Positions 43,775-56,252 of a stretch of 64,000 nt of DNA are shown piece after piece. The notes beneath the pieces are model-generated. The model worked only from the letters and a program-made list of their open reading frames with translations. It searched no databases and had not been told where the DNA came from. This stretch comes from Macrotrachela quadricornifera. Its lineage: Eukaryota; Rotifera; Eurotatoria; Philodinida; Philodinidae. The number at the start of each line of letters is the position of its first letter. Position 1 is the stretch's first letter. The DNA is taken from positions 377,118 through 441,117 of the forward strand of contig JAJEKB010021945.1 of assembly GCA_022393335.1 (NCBI GenBank). The letters run 5' to 3'. Made by a program: the position numbers and the translations under genes.

Positions 43775-45884
43775 ATGTCAGTTTGACGAATTTGAAACAA
43801 AAAAAAATCTTTCGACGTAGTCATATTACTAACAACTGTTGTTTAATTTCTTTTTTGGAATACGACCTAAACAGGAGTGTGGAAGTATATAAGGAAAAAA
43901 TTTGAATCCACCATCTTATCCTTCTTCCACGAAAATAATGAGAGACAGTTGTGACATCTAAAGTCTTCTGTAGAGTTAACGTGAAAAACATTTAAGCTTA
44001 AGTTAACTGTCTTTCATTCTTCTTTCATGCTCGTTGTAACACATTATGATTAACATCTTTTACCATTGTTATATGTCAAGAGTGTATCGAAATTTAAAAA
44101 TCAAACCATATGTTGGCAAATCTAGTCATTTTCTATTTAAGAAGCTACATCGTATGTTACGTTTTAATCTTGCACGGTTTGGCCTAACATTTTTTTATTT
44201 AATTATTGTTCTCGTATAAAATTTTACGTTATGTATATATGAGTGGGAAATAAGACAATCTAGTAGAGACAAACAAAATTTTATCAATGATTATCGTCAG
44301 TCACTCGTAAATTTGAATCTTAGTGTAGTTTATTATAAAATTCTATGAAACCCTTCTCAGTTTCTGCCCATTATTCTATTCAATATAAAAGAAAAGAAGT
44401 TAACGTTAACATATGTTTTTTTGAAAGAGCTGTTTTAAAACAACCTATGTAAAGAAAACCAAAAGATAATGAAAGTTTTTTTATGCACAACTTAGAGTTG
44501 TTAGTCTGATCTAATTTGTCTACAAAAAAATTTGATCAGAACAGATCAAAATTGTTAGTATGATGCTTAGTTTTTTAAATTCTAATGTCAATAAATTGTT
44601 TATTTTTCTGAATTCGTTAGACAAATTCATTTGACTGTATCAAAAAGTTCTGGAACTAAAAATCAATTTAGTGTTATAATACTTACATGAACTAAGAGAA
44701 AGGCTCTTTTAAATCCATAATAATTGAATAATACTGTTTGCAATGTGATATTGATAAAACGAACACTTATTTTCTATCTTTCTCCTTCCCATCATAGAGG
44801 TCTCCGAAGTTTCAAACGGTCCAAATATTCAAAATTTTTGAGATTTTATTAAATCCCAACATTTTTTGACAGTTTCAAGTGTAAATATAATTCAAATGAC
44901 TGCATAGGTTTTCAAAGTTTATAACATTATTCAAATTACCTTCAAGAGGATCTCAAGTTTTTTATGCTGTTGAATTAGAATTAAATAAATTCTTACCTTG
45001 AAATTCTAAAACATTGACAGTTTTACTATGTTAATACTAGTAAAAGTTTTCGGAATCTTAGAAAAAGTTTTTAAGACAAGGGCGCTTCTGCGATGTGTTG
45101 TACATCGATCCTTTCCAAGAAATGTTCTAATATAGAAGAAATTTGTAATGCAGAAAAGTTTAACTTTTTCTTCTATATATTCTTTTATATGTTTGCTTTT
45201 ATACTTCGTCATATGTTGCTTTTTCTTCCATAATTACATTTTTCTCAATTAGGTGAAACACTACTGATATATTGAAAAGTCTTTCAATAGACCAAATGTT
45301 TCTTGAATATAAAATTATTTATGATAGTTTGTCTAATTCTTCAAATTGCTTTTTTTAAACGTATCATTATGCGTTATTACATTATCTTTATGAAATAAAG
45401 TGAATAGCTGAAACTAATAGTGGAATAATAGTTTATGTTAAGGTTAGACAATTTATCGGCTTCAAAAAAAATCAGAAATATTACTTAGCCTGGTTTGGCC
45501 AGCAGGGGACTTATTTACTATTAGTCTGATGGTCTAGATTGAAAAACGCAGTTTATTGGCACACTTTAAACTAGAAAATAAATTATAGGGTATAAAAAAA
45601 GATATTCTAAGAAAGACCATACGAATTCAACAACGAATTTCTATTTTCTTGAAAATACGATATTCAAGAAAACGGAAATAAGAAATTCGATGTTCTAGTA
45701 AGAAAATCAAATGCGAATTCGTATAGACTTTTCTAGAAAGTCGCATTTAATTTATTAATTAGAACATTTTCTAAAAATTTGAAATTCAAGTCTCATTGCC
45801 ATTTTCATGTTTATTTCATACACTGTAAATTAGAAAATAGAAAGTGTTAATGGACTTTCTATTTTCAAGAGATATATCATTAAT
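43775..45884. other. Spacer with one inverted-repeat patch
   Basis: No supported gene. Around 45630-45735, CATACGAATTC ... GAATTTCTATTTTCTTG and CAAGAAAACGGAAATAAGAA ATTC ... GCGAATTCGTATAG form nested inverted repeats, probably a decayed foldback element. Confidence 0.45.
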
Positions 45885-46392
45885 AACTAATGCATCAAAA
45901 TAATGAATGAATATCATTGTTACTGAAGCATCTGAGTAATAAAAAAAATATGATTGTAACTAATGCATGTGAATAAAGATATTATCATTGAACACTAATG
46001 CATCAAACTAAAAAAAAACTAACATTTGTCATTAATGCATCAAAATAATGAATAAATATCATTGTAATTAATGAATTAAAATAAGCAAATATCATTCGAT
46101 CATTAATGAATCGGAATGCTAAAAAAAATCATTTATCATTTAATGCATCGAGATAATAAATAGATATCATTGTAACTAATGCATGTGAATAAAAACAATT
46201 ATCATTGAACACTAATGCATTAAAATAGTAAAAAAATATCATTGACTGTTTATGTATTAATATAATAAACATCATTGTAATTTATGCATCTAAATAATAA
46301 CACAATCATTGAACATTAATACATTAAAATAAAAAAATCATTTATCATTTAATGCATCAAAATAATAAATAAATATTATTGTAACTAATACA
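45885..46392. repeat. About 35-40-bp AT-rich minisatellite (ACTAATGCATCAAAATAATG unit)
   Basis: Roughly 13 degenerate copies of ATCATTGTAACTAATGCAT followed by A/T-rich sequence. The array stops exactly where the hairpin element at 46393 begins. Confidence 0.75.
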
Positions 46393-47016
46393 ACAAGTAG
46401 CGCTCGTCTGAAGACTCGCTCAGCTCTTTTTCGTAGAAATCGTGTTTCTAAACTCCCGTCAAACTATTCCTTTATAAAACTAAAAAAACCAAAGCCAGAT
46501 TCAAGTTCCTCGACCTCAACTGCCTTTAACTAAACTTCATAATTAACAAATACTTTTTGTTAAAAATTTGTCGTTTGTTTGAAAAATTAAGCTTCAAAAA
46601 ATGTTTAGAAAATTGACTCAGATTTGAATTCCTCGTCCTCAATTACCCTTCGAACAATTCTGATAAACCTTTTTTTGTAAAGAAGTGGTCCTTTGTGTAA
46701 CAAATGATTCTCAAAAAAAATGTTAAGAAACTAACATCAGATTCGGATTCCTCGACCCTGGTTACCTTTCGGTCAACCCTTATAACAAAATTTTTTTTTG
46801 TAAAAAAAGTGATCCTTTGTGTAAAAAAGAATAATCGAAAAGAAATTTCAAAAAAACTGACCTCAGATTCGGATTCCTCGACCCCGATTACCCTTTGGTC
46901 AAGTTTTACAGAAAATATTAATACAATGTTTTTTTGATCTTGTGCGGACATACAAGCAAGCAATCAATCAAGCAAACAATTTATGTTTCTAAGACTCTTC
47001 TCTACGAGAAAGAGAA
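46393..47016 (+). mobile_element. Hairpin-ended element, CTACGAGAAAGAG variant, with 118-bp internal repeats
   Basis: The left end ACAAGTAGCGCTCGTC, then GACTCGCTCAGCTCTTTTTC and GTAGAAA; the right end CTCTACGAGAAAGAGAAAAT. The CTCTTTTTCGTAGA and TCTACGAGAAAGAG segments are complementary. The interior (46497-46940) has four copies of an approximately 118-bp unit starting CAGATTCGGATTCCTCGACC and containing ATTACCCTT and GGTCAA. After the last copy comes a block with CGGACATACAAGCAAGC as in other members. Confidence 0.7.
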
Positions 47017-50000
47017 AATATTTGTTAGAAATTGGAAGCCTAAGATTTACGGCCTGTTTTAATATGTGAATTTAGGAAATTCGGGACATCGATTTTTTCT
47101 GAATAGTCCTGATCTCATTTGTCCTGTCCAGAAAAGTTTTAGGAAAAATGTTGAACGTTCCGCAGGACGGAACAAACATGATTTTTCAGGATTCGCTACT
47201 GCCTCGCAGGTCTCTAGCATCAAATAAGGAAGTTCTATTGTTAGTATTAATAGTCATATTCCACCCGATTTCGAATTGAAACATTGTCAAAGAATTTCAA
47301 AATTTTCTACTGCATCATTCATCTTGTGGTATATCTGTGTCTTTCTAACTTTATTATGATTTATAGAAACAAAGTAAAATGAAATACCATATCTATTATT
47401 GTTCTTTCTTTCATCGTCCAGGTTCTAATTTGTCTTGTCATAATTCTTAAAATTCCTCTTGTATTCTTCCAAGTTCCAAACTAATATTTTGATATTTCTA
47501 TTTATACATCGATTCACATGCTGCTTGGGTATAATGGCTGGTAGTATGTAAAAAGAAACTAGACTTTGGAATATTAAAATACGACGCACTCGCAGTTCTT
47601 TTTTTGCAATTCTTTATTAAAAAAGGGTTTTATATAAACCTTAGTATGTTGTAACTGTATCAATGCATGATAATGAGCTGATAAATCAATAATAAAGTTA
47701 ACGTGGTTATATTACTTTACTTTAGTTTACTTTACTTTATCGAGTAAGGTGAAGTGTAACATTTTACTTTACCTAGTAAAGTAAAGATAAAGTGCCACCC
47801 CTAGAAGAGAATGAGATGAATTTTCTTACTTAAATATATACATCAACAAATGTAAACAAATAATAGGAAATGTTGTAAAAGTAAATGATCCAAAATAATC
47901 ATGTCAGAAAAATTCTATTACAGTTTATCCTTTTTTTAAATATTTTATTCCTTTTGCATTATTTTGTATGGTAAAATCAAATTCCTTTGACCAATGAACA
48001 AATGCACTGTTTCCACTTAATTTTTTTGAAAGAGAAACATTAGCTTTGATTGTAACAATGGCTGACAGATGAAAAAGTAAAGTGGTACAGTGTATTATGA
48101 CAATCGAGAGAAACATTCACAAAGAGTTGAAATTGCGAATGATATTATAATTCGCATAGAATAAAAAGAATAATGTAGTTTTTGAATAACTTAATACTCT
48201 TTTGTGATAACTACAATTGACTGGTAAAGTTTTCTATAGACTGCTGTATTTATTAAAAGCGACGATGGACTACGATTAACCGCCGGTTTTACCGGTTAAC
48301 TGCTAAAAGTGATCCAATATTTATGACATGAGTACGTAGATAGTTAAATTGCAAATGTGATAACTAACAACATGATTTCTACATCGTCATTCTATTTTAA
48401 CTACTCAAACGACAGAGAAAGCTTAATAACTCTGTTTATTTGCTATCTCTCTTATCTAACTACAATGGAAACTAAGACCTTCCACTGCAGAACCTTATTC
48501 ATGTTAAAACCATAATACAAAGAGATTTTGAAATTAGCAAAATATATTTCAACTCTTTTTTTCGTTTATTACGAATCTTTCAAAACGAATTTTTGACGGT
48601 ACTACACAAAATATTTAAAAAAAATCTTCTAAATTCTAATCAACTTTTGTAAATATTTTAATTTATTCTGTGAAACTAATTTTGCTGAAATAATTTAGTG
48701 GATGAAAGCTAAATAATTAGTTTGTTTTATTCAGAGATTTCTCTTTCTTCTTTTCACAGGATATAAAAATGCATACTCCATAAGTCATGCAAACAAATGT
48801 AACTATGCAACAAAAAAAAAAGCAATTGATGCTAAGTCATGAATATCTCAAGCATATTATTCTTCAACAGAAAATTAAAAATTGGTTCTTTTCCTACTAG
48901 TAGAACTGAATTGCTTCTTCACGATAGTTGTCATTTTCTTTCTTTTCTCATTTTATCATAGGTTTTTCACTAGTCATAACTTGAGTTTTGTTGTTTTTTT
49001 TTGATATTGCAGCTTTCATTCTTTCTTTGTAGCGCACTTTCGATTAATTTTATATTAAATTATTACTAGTTACTGGTAATAAAGTAGTAACAAAACAATG
49101 AATATAATATAACATCAATAGGATCAGTAGGTACGACATTAACATATGAATATTATTTTTTGGAGGATTATTATCTAAAAGTTTGTGCTTGGACAATGGT
49201 TGTTTCTTAGTTAACAGAAATAGCTTACACTATAGTGAAAAGCTAGAACAAAACATCAGTTCTTTTATTATTTAGTAATTTAGCGTATAATATAAATTTA
49301 CATATTTTAAAAATTCGACAAAATAAAGCAATTGGATTTATCATGCATAGTCCTTCATAACGGCAATTGTATAACTGACAAAAGCTTAGGTTAAGTCGTT
49401 TTTGATTTAAATGAAGGAGATCCAAGGGGAAAACCAAGATTCCCTTACTTCTGTTACTCTCATGGTATTTCAAGAGCACGAAAATCTTGGTCTTCATAAT
49501 CTAGAAGCTACATATGATCTAATTATAAGCACATATATGTAAATAAATTTCTGTTGGAAAAATAGAGCCAAACTTAGCTAGTGTTTTGATGTCAGTAAGG
49601 TATTTAACCATTGGTCAGTAGTGTATTTACTATTTTATATGTTTATTACTTCCTTATTACTTTTCAAAATTATTACTTATTATTGGTAATAAGTAATAAC
49701 ATTTAAAATTGTTGCTAAGTAATAGTTATGGTAATATGACACCCCTAATAGTCATACATTAAAATTGAATAAATAAGTATCATAGAGTTTTCTTCTTGTT
49801 TATATCCATGAAAGAATGTCTAGATCGTAAGATGCCATATTATCGTTGTTAGTATTTACTCCTTTGTAATAGAATTATTTAGAAGTTTTAACGATAGACG
49901 TTACCAATCGTAGACAGTGCTCAACATAGTTAGTTTCTTCTGAGAACAAAAAAATAATTAAAGAGATAATGAGAAAGAGATGATTTGAATCATACACTTT

Positions 50001-50090
50001 CTAATATTCTGAGTTATGTCCTGAGGCAGTTAGCATAGTGTTGAAAAAGTCAAAAGTAAATAAAAAAGACACTTGCTGTTTCGAGATAGA
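47017..50090. other. Spacer containing two short-motif hAT-like arrays
   Basis: 47718-47803: ACTTTACTTTAGTTTACTTT array ending AAAGTGCCACCCCTA. 49060-49085 and 49640-49748: GTTACTGGTAATAAAGTAG and TTATTACTTATTATTGGTAA arrays ending ATGACACCCCTA. 48253-48310: ATTAACCGCCGGTTTTACCG block. TAGGGGTGKCA-type ends are typical of hAT. No supported gene; the minus-strand frames at 47925-48116 and 49243-49497 have no family features. Confidence 0.45.
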
Positions 50091-50449
50091 TTTATTCTCT
50101 TTCTCGTAGAAAAGAGTCTTGCAAACGTAAATTATCTGATTGCTCGAAGAATGAGGTAAAGATATAAAAAGAATGTTTTTTTTTTATAAGGATTGATTGA
50201 AGGATAATTGGGATCGAGGAATTCGAATCTGATTGTTAGTTTTTAAAAATTTTGTAAGCTCAATTTTGTACATAAAAAATCACTTTCTTATAGAAAAAAC
50301 AATTTTTTTGTATATTTTGATCAAAAACAGTTGAAATTGAGCCGGACTTCGGTTTTTGTTGATTCTATAAATGAACAGCTTGGTAAAACTTCAGAAACAG
50401 AATTTCTACGAGAAAGAGCTGAGCGACTCTTTAGACGAGCGTTACTTGT
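50091..50449 (-). mobile_element. Hairpin-ended element, minus orientation
   Basis: Read on the minus strand: ACAAGTAACGCTCGTCTAAA, GAGTCGCTCAGCTCTTTCTC, GTAGAAAT; then one internal repeat unit (CAGATTCGAATTCCTCGATC); then GCAAGACTCTTTTCTACGAG and AAAGAGAATAAA. It is the same variant as 46393-47016 but with a single internal unit. It ends 30 bp before the start codon of the next gene. Confidence 0.7.
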
Positions 50450-50478
50450 AATTTATCACATTTGATTTAGATTATACA

Positions 50479-52127
50479 ATGAAACGATTTTTCAAAAACG
50501 TTAAAAAGCAAATCGATTCGAAATATGTTGAATTAGTCAAAAGACAACCCAGTCAGCCGAATGTAACTTGGAAACATACATGGTCATTGGATGAAACACG
50601 AAGCGCCCTTTCGAATTCTGTATTTGCTAAAATACCAAATGAAATCCTCATACGTATATTTAAATTCCTTTCTGTACCTGATTTATGCAAGGTCTCATTC
50701 GTTTGTCGACGATTTAAAATGATTGTTGATCAAGATGAATTTTGGAAATTGAGAGGTGATAGTAAGTACTATGTTATTTGTTATACTTCTGAAAAATAAC
50801 ATATTGAATAGCATCAACGAAGTTATATTCGAAATCATTTAAACAAGTTTATATGGATTGGATTTATTTGAAATGTTTACGAAATTCACAAGTACCAACT
50901 ACAAATAGTTCATACGGAACTTTTTGTGCGGTATATGATCCAGAGTTGTATCGTGTTCGTCCAAACAGAGAACATCTTTGTGGAGTTGTTGGTGGATTTA
51001 AACGACATCCAAACTCATCAACATTGCCGTAAGACATACTTACTTTTAATGTTATTTTGAATGTTATTTTTTTCTTAGGATTATCGAACTGTCAGTTGAT
51101 ATGGAAAAAACAGCTCGTCAACTTCTATTACTTTTAGAAAAGGCATCCAAATATCAATCAGAATGGCAACAATCAATAATTTTAAAACAAATGATTATAA
51201 GATATTATAGATTTATGCAGTTGAAAGCATCTCATTCATCGGATATTTTGCTTATTCCAACTTTGGACATTGAACTCGTTTGGCAAACACATCTTTTACG
51301 ACCAGAAATGTATCAAGCTGATTGTCTTCGTTTATTTCGTCAAGTTATTGATCATTCATTATTGTTCTCTGATGTTCAACATTTTTCCAAAGAACAAGCA
51401 TTTCGAGATACTTGTCATCTATACGAAAAACGATTTGGTGAGCAGTATTGTTCATTTTCCTCATCAGTAGTGGATACAAAGATAGCTCAATCAAGATTAA
51501 TTTCATATATGTTTGATCCAGATAGCGATATTAATGCTAATTATCCTTATTGGGATAATACTGATTTCAAATTCTCCTATGCACCACCTCAAACTTACGA
51601 AAATCCTTTCTCATTTACCGAAGCCGATATCATCATAGATAGTCAATGGCTGTATTTATTCAAGAATTTTATGTTGAACACCATGAGAAATGCTCCTTAT
51701 AATATTACATCTGGTCGTGTAATTGAAGTAATTGATCTTCGATGGGAAGGAATCAACTTATTAATAAAATCATATGAACGATTTTTATATATGGCAGCTA
51801 AATATCCACTCAAAAATGGCAAAGGCTTTGTACTTCCAACATATGCAGTTAATTATTCAACACTAATCAATTCATTATTTGATTCTTTTATATTTATTTT
51901 TTTAGATTGATATCATGTGGCATTCTCATATGCAAGAACCACTGAATTATGTAGCTGATTGTAATCGATTCATCGGCCATGTACTTTGCCATTCTCCATG
52001 CACAATGATGGACGATCGTCAAATGAAGACAGCACGCAATTATTCGAATCAGATTTGGAAAGATGAATTTCAAGCTGATATTATCACAGATCATCTTTTT
52101 TTCTCACGCCCCGACTTACCTATTTGA
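50479..52127 (+). CDS. F-box protein with glycine-rich-domain-protein-like (DUF1399) C-terminus
   Basis: Exons 50479-50761, 50812-51028, 51079-51847 and 51906-52127; introns 50-58 bp (GTAAGT, GTAAGA, GTTAAT donors; AG acceptors); 496 residues, all phases agree. An F-box lies at about residues 48-92 (FAKIPNEILIRIFKFLSVPD, then CKVSFVCRRFK and FWKLR), so the protein is probably an SCF adaptor. The remainder matches GRDP/DUF1399 proteins, with two copies of the D-[ILV]-x-W-x-x-H signature: LDIELVWQTHLLRPEMYQADC (about 233-253) and, across the last junction, AIDIMWHSHMQEPLNYVADC. The DUF1399 part begins about residue 165. The start ATG is only 30 bp downstream of a mobile element, so promoter sequence may overlap that element. 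Confidence 0.85.
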
Positions 52128-54739
52128 GACAATTAACAAGTAAGGCGACACGAACGCCGCTCATCCTTTATTGAAACGATGTCATCTCATTGAATATATG
52201 GTCTTTGAGCAGGAAAATATGAAAATTAAAGGACTCATATACATGTAAAGAAACAAAATAAATGGATCACTCCATGATTACATAATCATGACTCAATAAA
52301 TAAATACTGAACATGATATTTGCTAATACGCTTGGATAGTGTTCATTTTGTAAGGCTATTATCTATAGATATTATTTATGATAATTGGTTCAAATATAAT
52401 CACGATCCAGAAATTGGCAATTCAAAACGATCAAGGAAACTCTAGAAAATTTCTAAATTTTCTAGAATTCCTTGGATTCCATCATATTTATTAAGATAAG
52501 CATGCTTTCACTCTCACTATCGAGAATATCATAGAATTTTAGAAATTTTGGAAATTTGATTGAATTGCCAATTTTTGAATCGTGGTTACTGCTGGCATAC
52601 ACCCGAAGCGAGATTCCAGAATGGTTTCCGGTTTCCATTTCCCATCTAGTTTCTGATCATTCCCGGATCTGGATTCAATCTTCGGATATGATTGCCGTGT
52701 CTGTAAAGGATTCCGATGATGATTCCATTAATCTTTTACGGATGACAAAATATAGATCATATTCCATCGTTTCCTGTCTAATAATGAATTCATGTGTTGC
52801 TCGATTCGGACACACATTGCAGCGATAATTTCTACTCAATCAATCGACGATTTTTGTTGAAAGTAGATATTGTTTCCGGAGACTTTATTTGTGTAAACTC
52901 AATAAAATAAAAAACAAAACAAAATCAAAATATAATACTCGACTGAAACTGGGGCTACTAATTATAGTGCATTTTCATAATTAATTAAATTTTTTCCCAT
53001 CATTTTCGATTTAAAACTGAATTACAAACTATTATCGTGAAAAACATGTGTTTCCGCCGAAATCAATCGATTTATTTTATAACTTTGTAACGTAAGTATA
53101 TATCGCAAGTATTTTGATATAAAAAATCTCTACATGTTTGCTCAACTATTTGAAGCTCATTCTCGTTATTTTTCTATTGTTATCATATAGTGTTAATAAA
53201 CACATCTTGATTATTTAACAAAAATACTCTCCGATAAAATTTCATCGTTTGTTTTGCACAATAAAATTAATCAAAATAAAATACATCAAAGATTATCACT
53301 AAAAGCATAATAAGTTGAATATTATTTTTACTATCTTCAAAATAGGAATTATACACGAATTAATATTTTCTTAATAAGGCATTGGAGCTATTTTTTACAA
53401 ACTAATATTTCATGTAGTAAAACAATATTTATTAATTACCTTTACATTGTATCAGAAACATTTTCGAAGTCAGGTGTATTCATTGTCCGACACTTACTAA
53501 CATTTCTCAACCATCGCTATTCAGAAGGATAAAATTATAGTTTTGCAGTGATGAGGCGTTTTGAAAAGTGCAGCATATTTCTCATCATCAGAAATAAAAT
53601 TGTATATAGTACATTTGAGAGGGTAAAATAATTTATCAAACAATATTTTTATAAGGATTGATCTCATTTTAACAATACGTACCACTTAAATCAAAAAAAA
53701 TTTAAAATTCCAAATTCTCTGAAGTATCTATTCGGCAAAAAATATATTTCAATTGATAAACATTCTGTACTAGTGCGACTATACCGTAATTCAACTTCAC
53801 TAATCCTGATTCATTACTTAATCAATACCACTATCCAGAATAACAAATTATGTTCATATTAAAAATGCACAAACCACCTGTCATTGACAACTTCATTACA
53901 CATAATTTATTTTTAACTCAACTTCTATCTTGGTTCACTTGTATCCAGTATAAGGTCATATCATTAATGAAGAACTAACATTAATGATTTAGTTGAATTT
54001 ATTAAGCAAGTTTCAAAGTACGATTAAAAGGATTTTACCAGGATTTCTGTCGAGTATTCACTCATCGTTTTGTATTACAGCAGTCGCTCTATATATGTAT
54101 AAGTGACTAGTTTGCCACTTTAGTTGTCTTTCAAACTTAATCCTTCAAAATAATTGCATTTAACGATTACGTCTTTTCTTCTTGTAGTGATGGTTTCACT
54201 ACGCCATTCTAAGTGAGAATATACGTGCTAGATAGTTCTTCTGATTTCATTAAACAAATTGATACAAAGATCTATGTCAAAACGTTCAACAATCTTACAG
54301 CAAATTTTAGTCCGATTCTTACAAAACACTAGAGATATTCTTACGAATTCCTAGTAGAATCTTAATGTAATCCTGTGAAATTCCGTGAAATCCAATAATT
54401 AAGAATAGAAGGAAATGGGAAATGATGATGATGATATTGGCGGAGCTTTTGGTGTATAGAATACATTGTGATTTCTTGTCGTATCCGATCATTTCCGTTC
54501 GAGTACGATGTTATTTGGATGGATATTGTCCTGTTGCATTTGCTTCCCGGTATTCTGAAGTTCTCGATCTTCAACGGTTTCGGCACGTGTAAATTCTGGT
54601 GGGAAAATTACTTCCATCTTCCATGTATATTTTCGGGTGGTTCCTTCAGGATCGTGTCTGGAAAAGACGAGAAGTTGCCGGAATAGACATAGCTTTCCCA
54701 AATTTTCCGACAGGATCCGCATAATGGAACGATTGACCT
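52128..54739. other. Spacer with GGAATTCC-type arrays, no supported gene
   Basis: 52399-52587 has inverted ends CACGATCCAGAAATTGGCAATTCAA and TTGAATTGCCAATTTTTGAATCGTG around CTAGAAATTTTCTAG-like sequence, a small MITE. 52590-52770 and 54350-54720 are rich in ATTCC/GGAAT-type motifs (ATTCCGTGAAATCC, TTTCCGGTTTCC). Open frames here are by-products of this bias. Confidence 0.45.
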
Positions 54740-55215
54740 AGGTAACAGTGATAGCGGTTCACTCAAAGTTTGTTTCATATAAAACATGTCGATCAGTCAC
54801 TGTTCCTATCGGTTAAGGTACCTATCAATAACAATTTCCACTTGTTATAGACGCTGGAAACTCTAGTAAAAAAAACTAATTATAGTCAGTTCTCTATTCA
54901 ACAAAATAAAAAGCATAATCGATTCCGAGAATATTTCTTGTAATAATACCAAAAATTTTCAAAAAAGATTCTCCTTCTTATTTTGCTGAATAAAAAACTG
55001 CCTATAATAAGATTTTTTAACGTCTACAACAAGCGGAAATCATAATTGATAGGTATCTTATCCGATAGGAACAGTGGCTTATCAATATATTTTACATGAA
55101 ACAAACTTTGAATGAGGTCCTATCATTGATAAAAATATCAGCTTGTTTGAACAACAGCTAACGAAAATATTTAGATTTCTTATCGGGGCGTTATTTGTAG
55201 TCCACCCTGTATATT
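54740..55215. mobile_element. Foldback element plus a mariner-like right TIR
   Basis: 54755-54890 (CACTCAAAGTTTGTTTCATA, CACTGTTCCTATCGG, GGTACCTATCA) is inverted at 54990-55115 (TGATAGGTATC, CCGATAGGAACAGTG, ATGAAACAAACTTTGAATGA); the two arms nearly meet, making a roughly 360-bp hairpin. Outside the right arm, CGTTATTTGTAGTCCACCCT GTATAT is the inverse of a GGGTGGACTAC mariner-like TIR. The matching left TIR is missing. Confidence 0.6.
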
Positions 55216-56252
55216 TTCTTCTTCCTTTTTTTATTGCTTCTGATTATGAGCGTGTTTTTCGTTCTTCTTGTTTTATACATGTGCGCGAGCACACATTTTT
55301 CTTCTTTGAAGGGTTGACTATTAGAGGCTCTAATTTCACTCTATATCGAGACCATTCGTTTTTTTTTCTTTATCTTCTCTTTTTCCTTTATACTATGTGA
55401 TATCATACCGGTATCTTCTGGTTACTTTCTTTGTTATTACCCTTGATCGCTTTCTCTATTTCTTCTTTTCATATGTACACGTGTTTTTTTCGAAAGGTTC
55501 GATTGAATTGGAGCGAGATACGCTCATCCACCGCGCTTTACATTTTTTGTTATTCATGTTGGTTTGTTTAAAATAAAAGATTAAAAAGCATCTCTTTCCG
55601 AGATGTCGTGATAATTTTTTGAAAGGCTCATTATCATATTATACAATTTTATTTTAAAACTACTAAAATATGAATTAGTTTAACATTATTTTCGATGAAC
55701 AACAAAAAAAATATTTGTTTTGCACTCTGTATCACCATACTACACATTAGTGGCTCTTTAAATACGAAAATAGAAACAGAGAGAAATAAAATCAAGTATG
55801 CGTGACGCAAAAAAATACACAGGAATATTTCATCACTGTTCTCTTATTCATTTGATATGTATCATGCAAAAAAATACGCCATATGTAGAAGAAATTGATA
55901 GAAAGAGGTGTGTTTTTTCATCGACTTTGTTTACCTATCAGAGTAGTATTCGTGTATATCGAGAGAAATAAGAATCATTTTACTTTTGCGTTCTCCAATA
56001 AATATAATGCGAATATTATTGATATACTTCAGAAATTTCTCTCGTCATTGCCTATTACTTTTTTTTCTGTATATTTTTGTACATCATAGCTCTTTCATTA
56101 GGTGTAGGGGTACTACTTTCTAACGGTCAAAATATAATAAGGTATAGTATCTGTACTTAGCTACTGAATTACAAAACAAGCTTTATATTATAGTAGTTTC
56201 TGTTATTAAAATTTAACTAATTAAGAATCATTTAGATCATTTGTATAAAACG
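55216..56252. other. Upstream spacer of the CRAL-TRIO gene
   Basis: No supported gene; the plus-strand frame at 55143-55400 is Phe-rich from T runs and unsupported. Confidence 0.5.

Noticed and set aside
52556..52828. 90-codon plus-strand frame
   Set aside because: Lies in an ATTCC/GGAAT-rich repeat; composition explains the open frame.
54362..54722. Overlapping frames on both strands
   Set aside because: By-products of a repeat with few A/T-rich stops; no domain.
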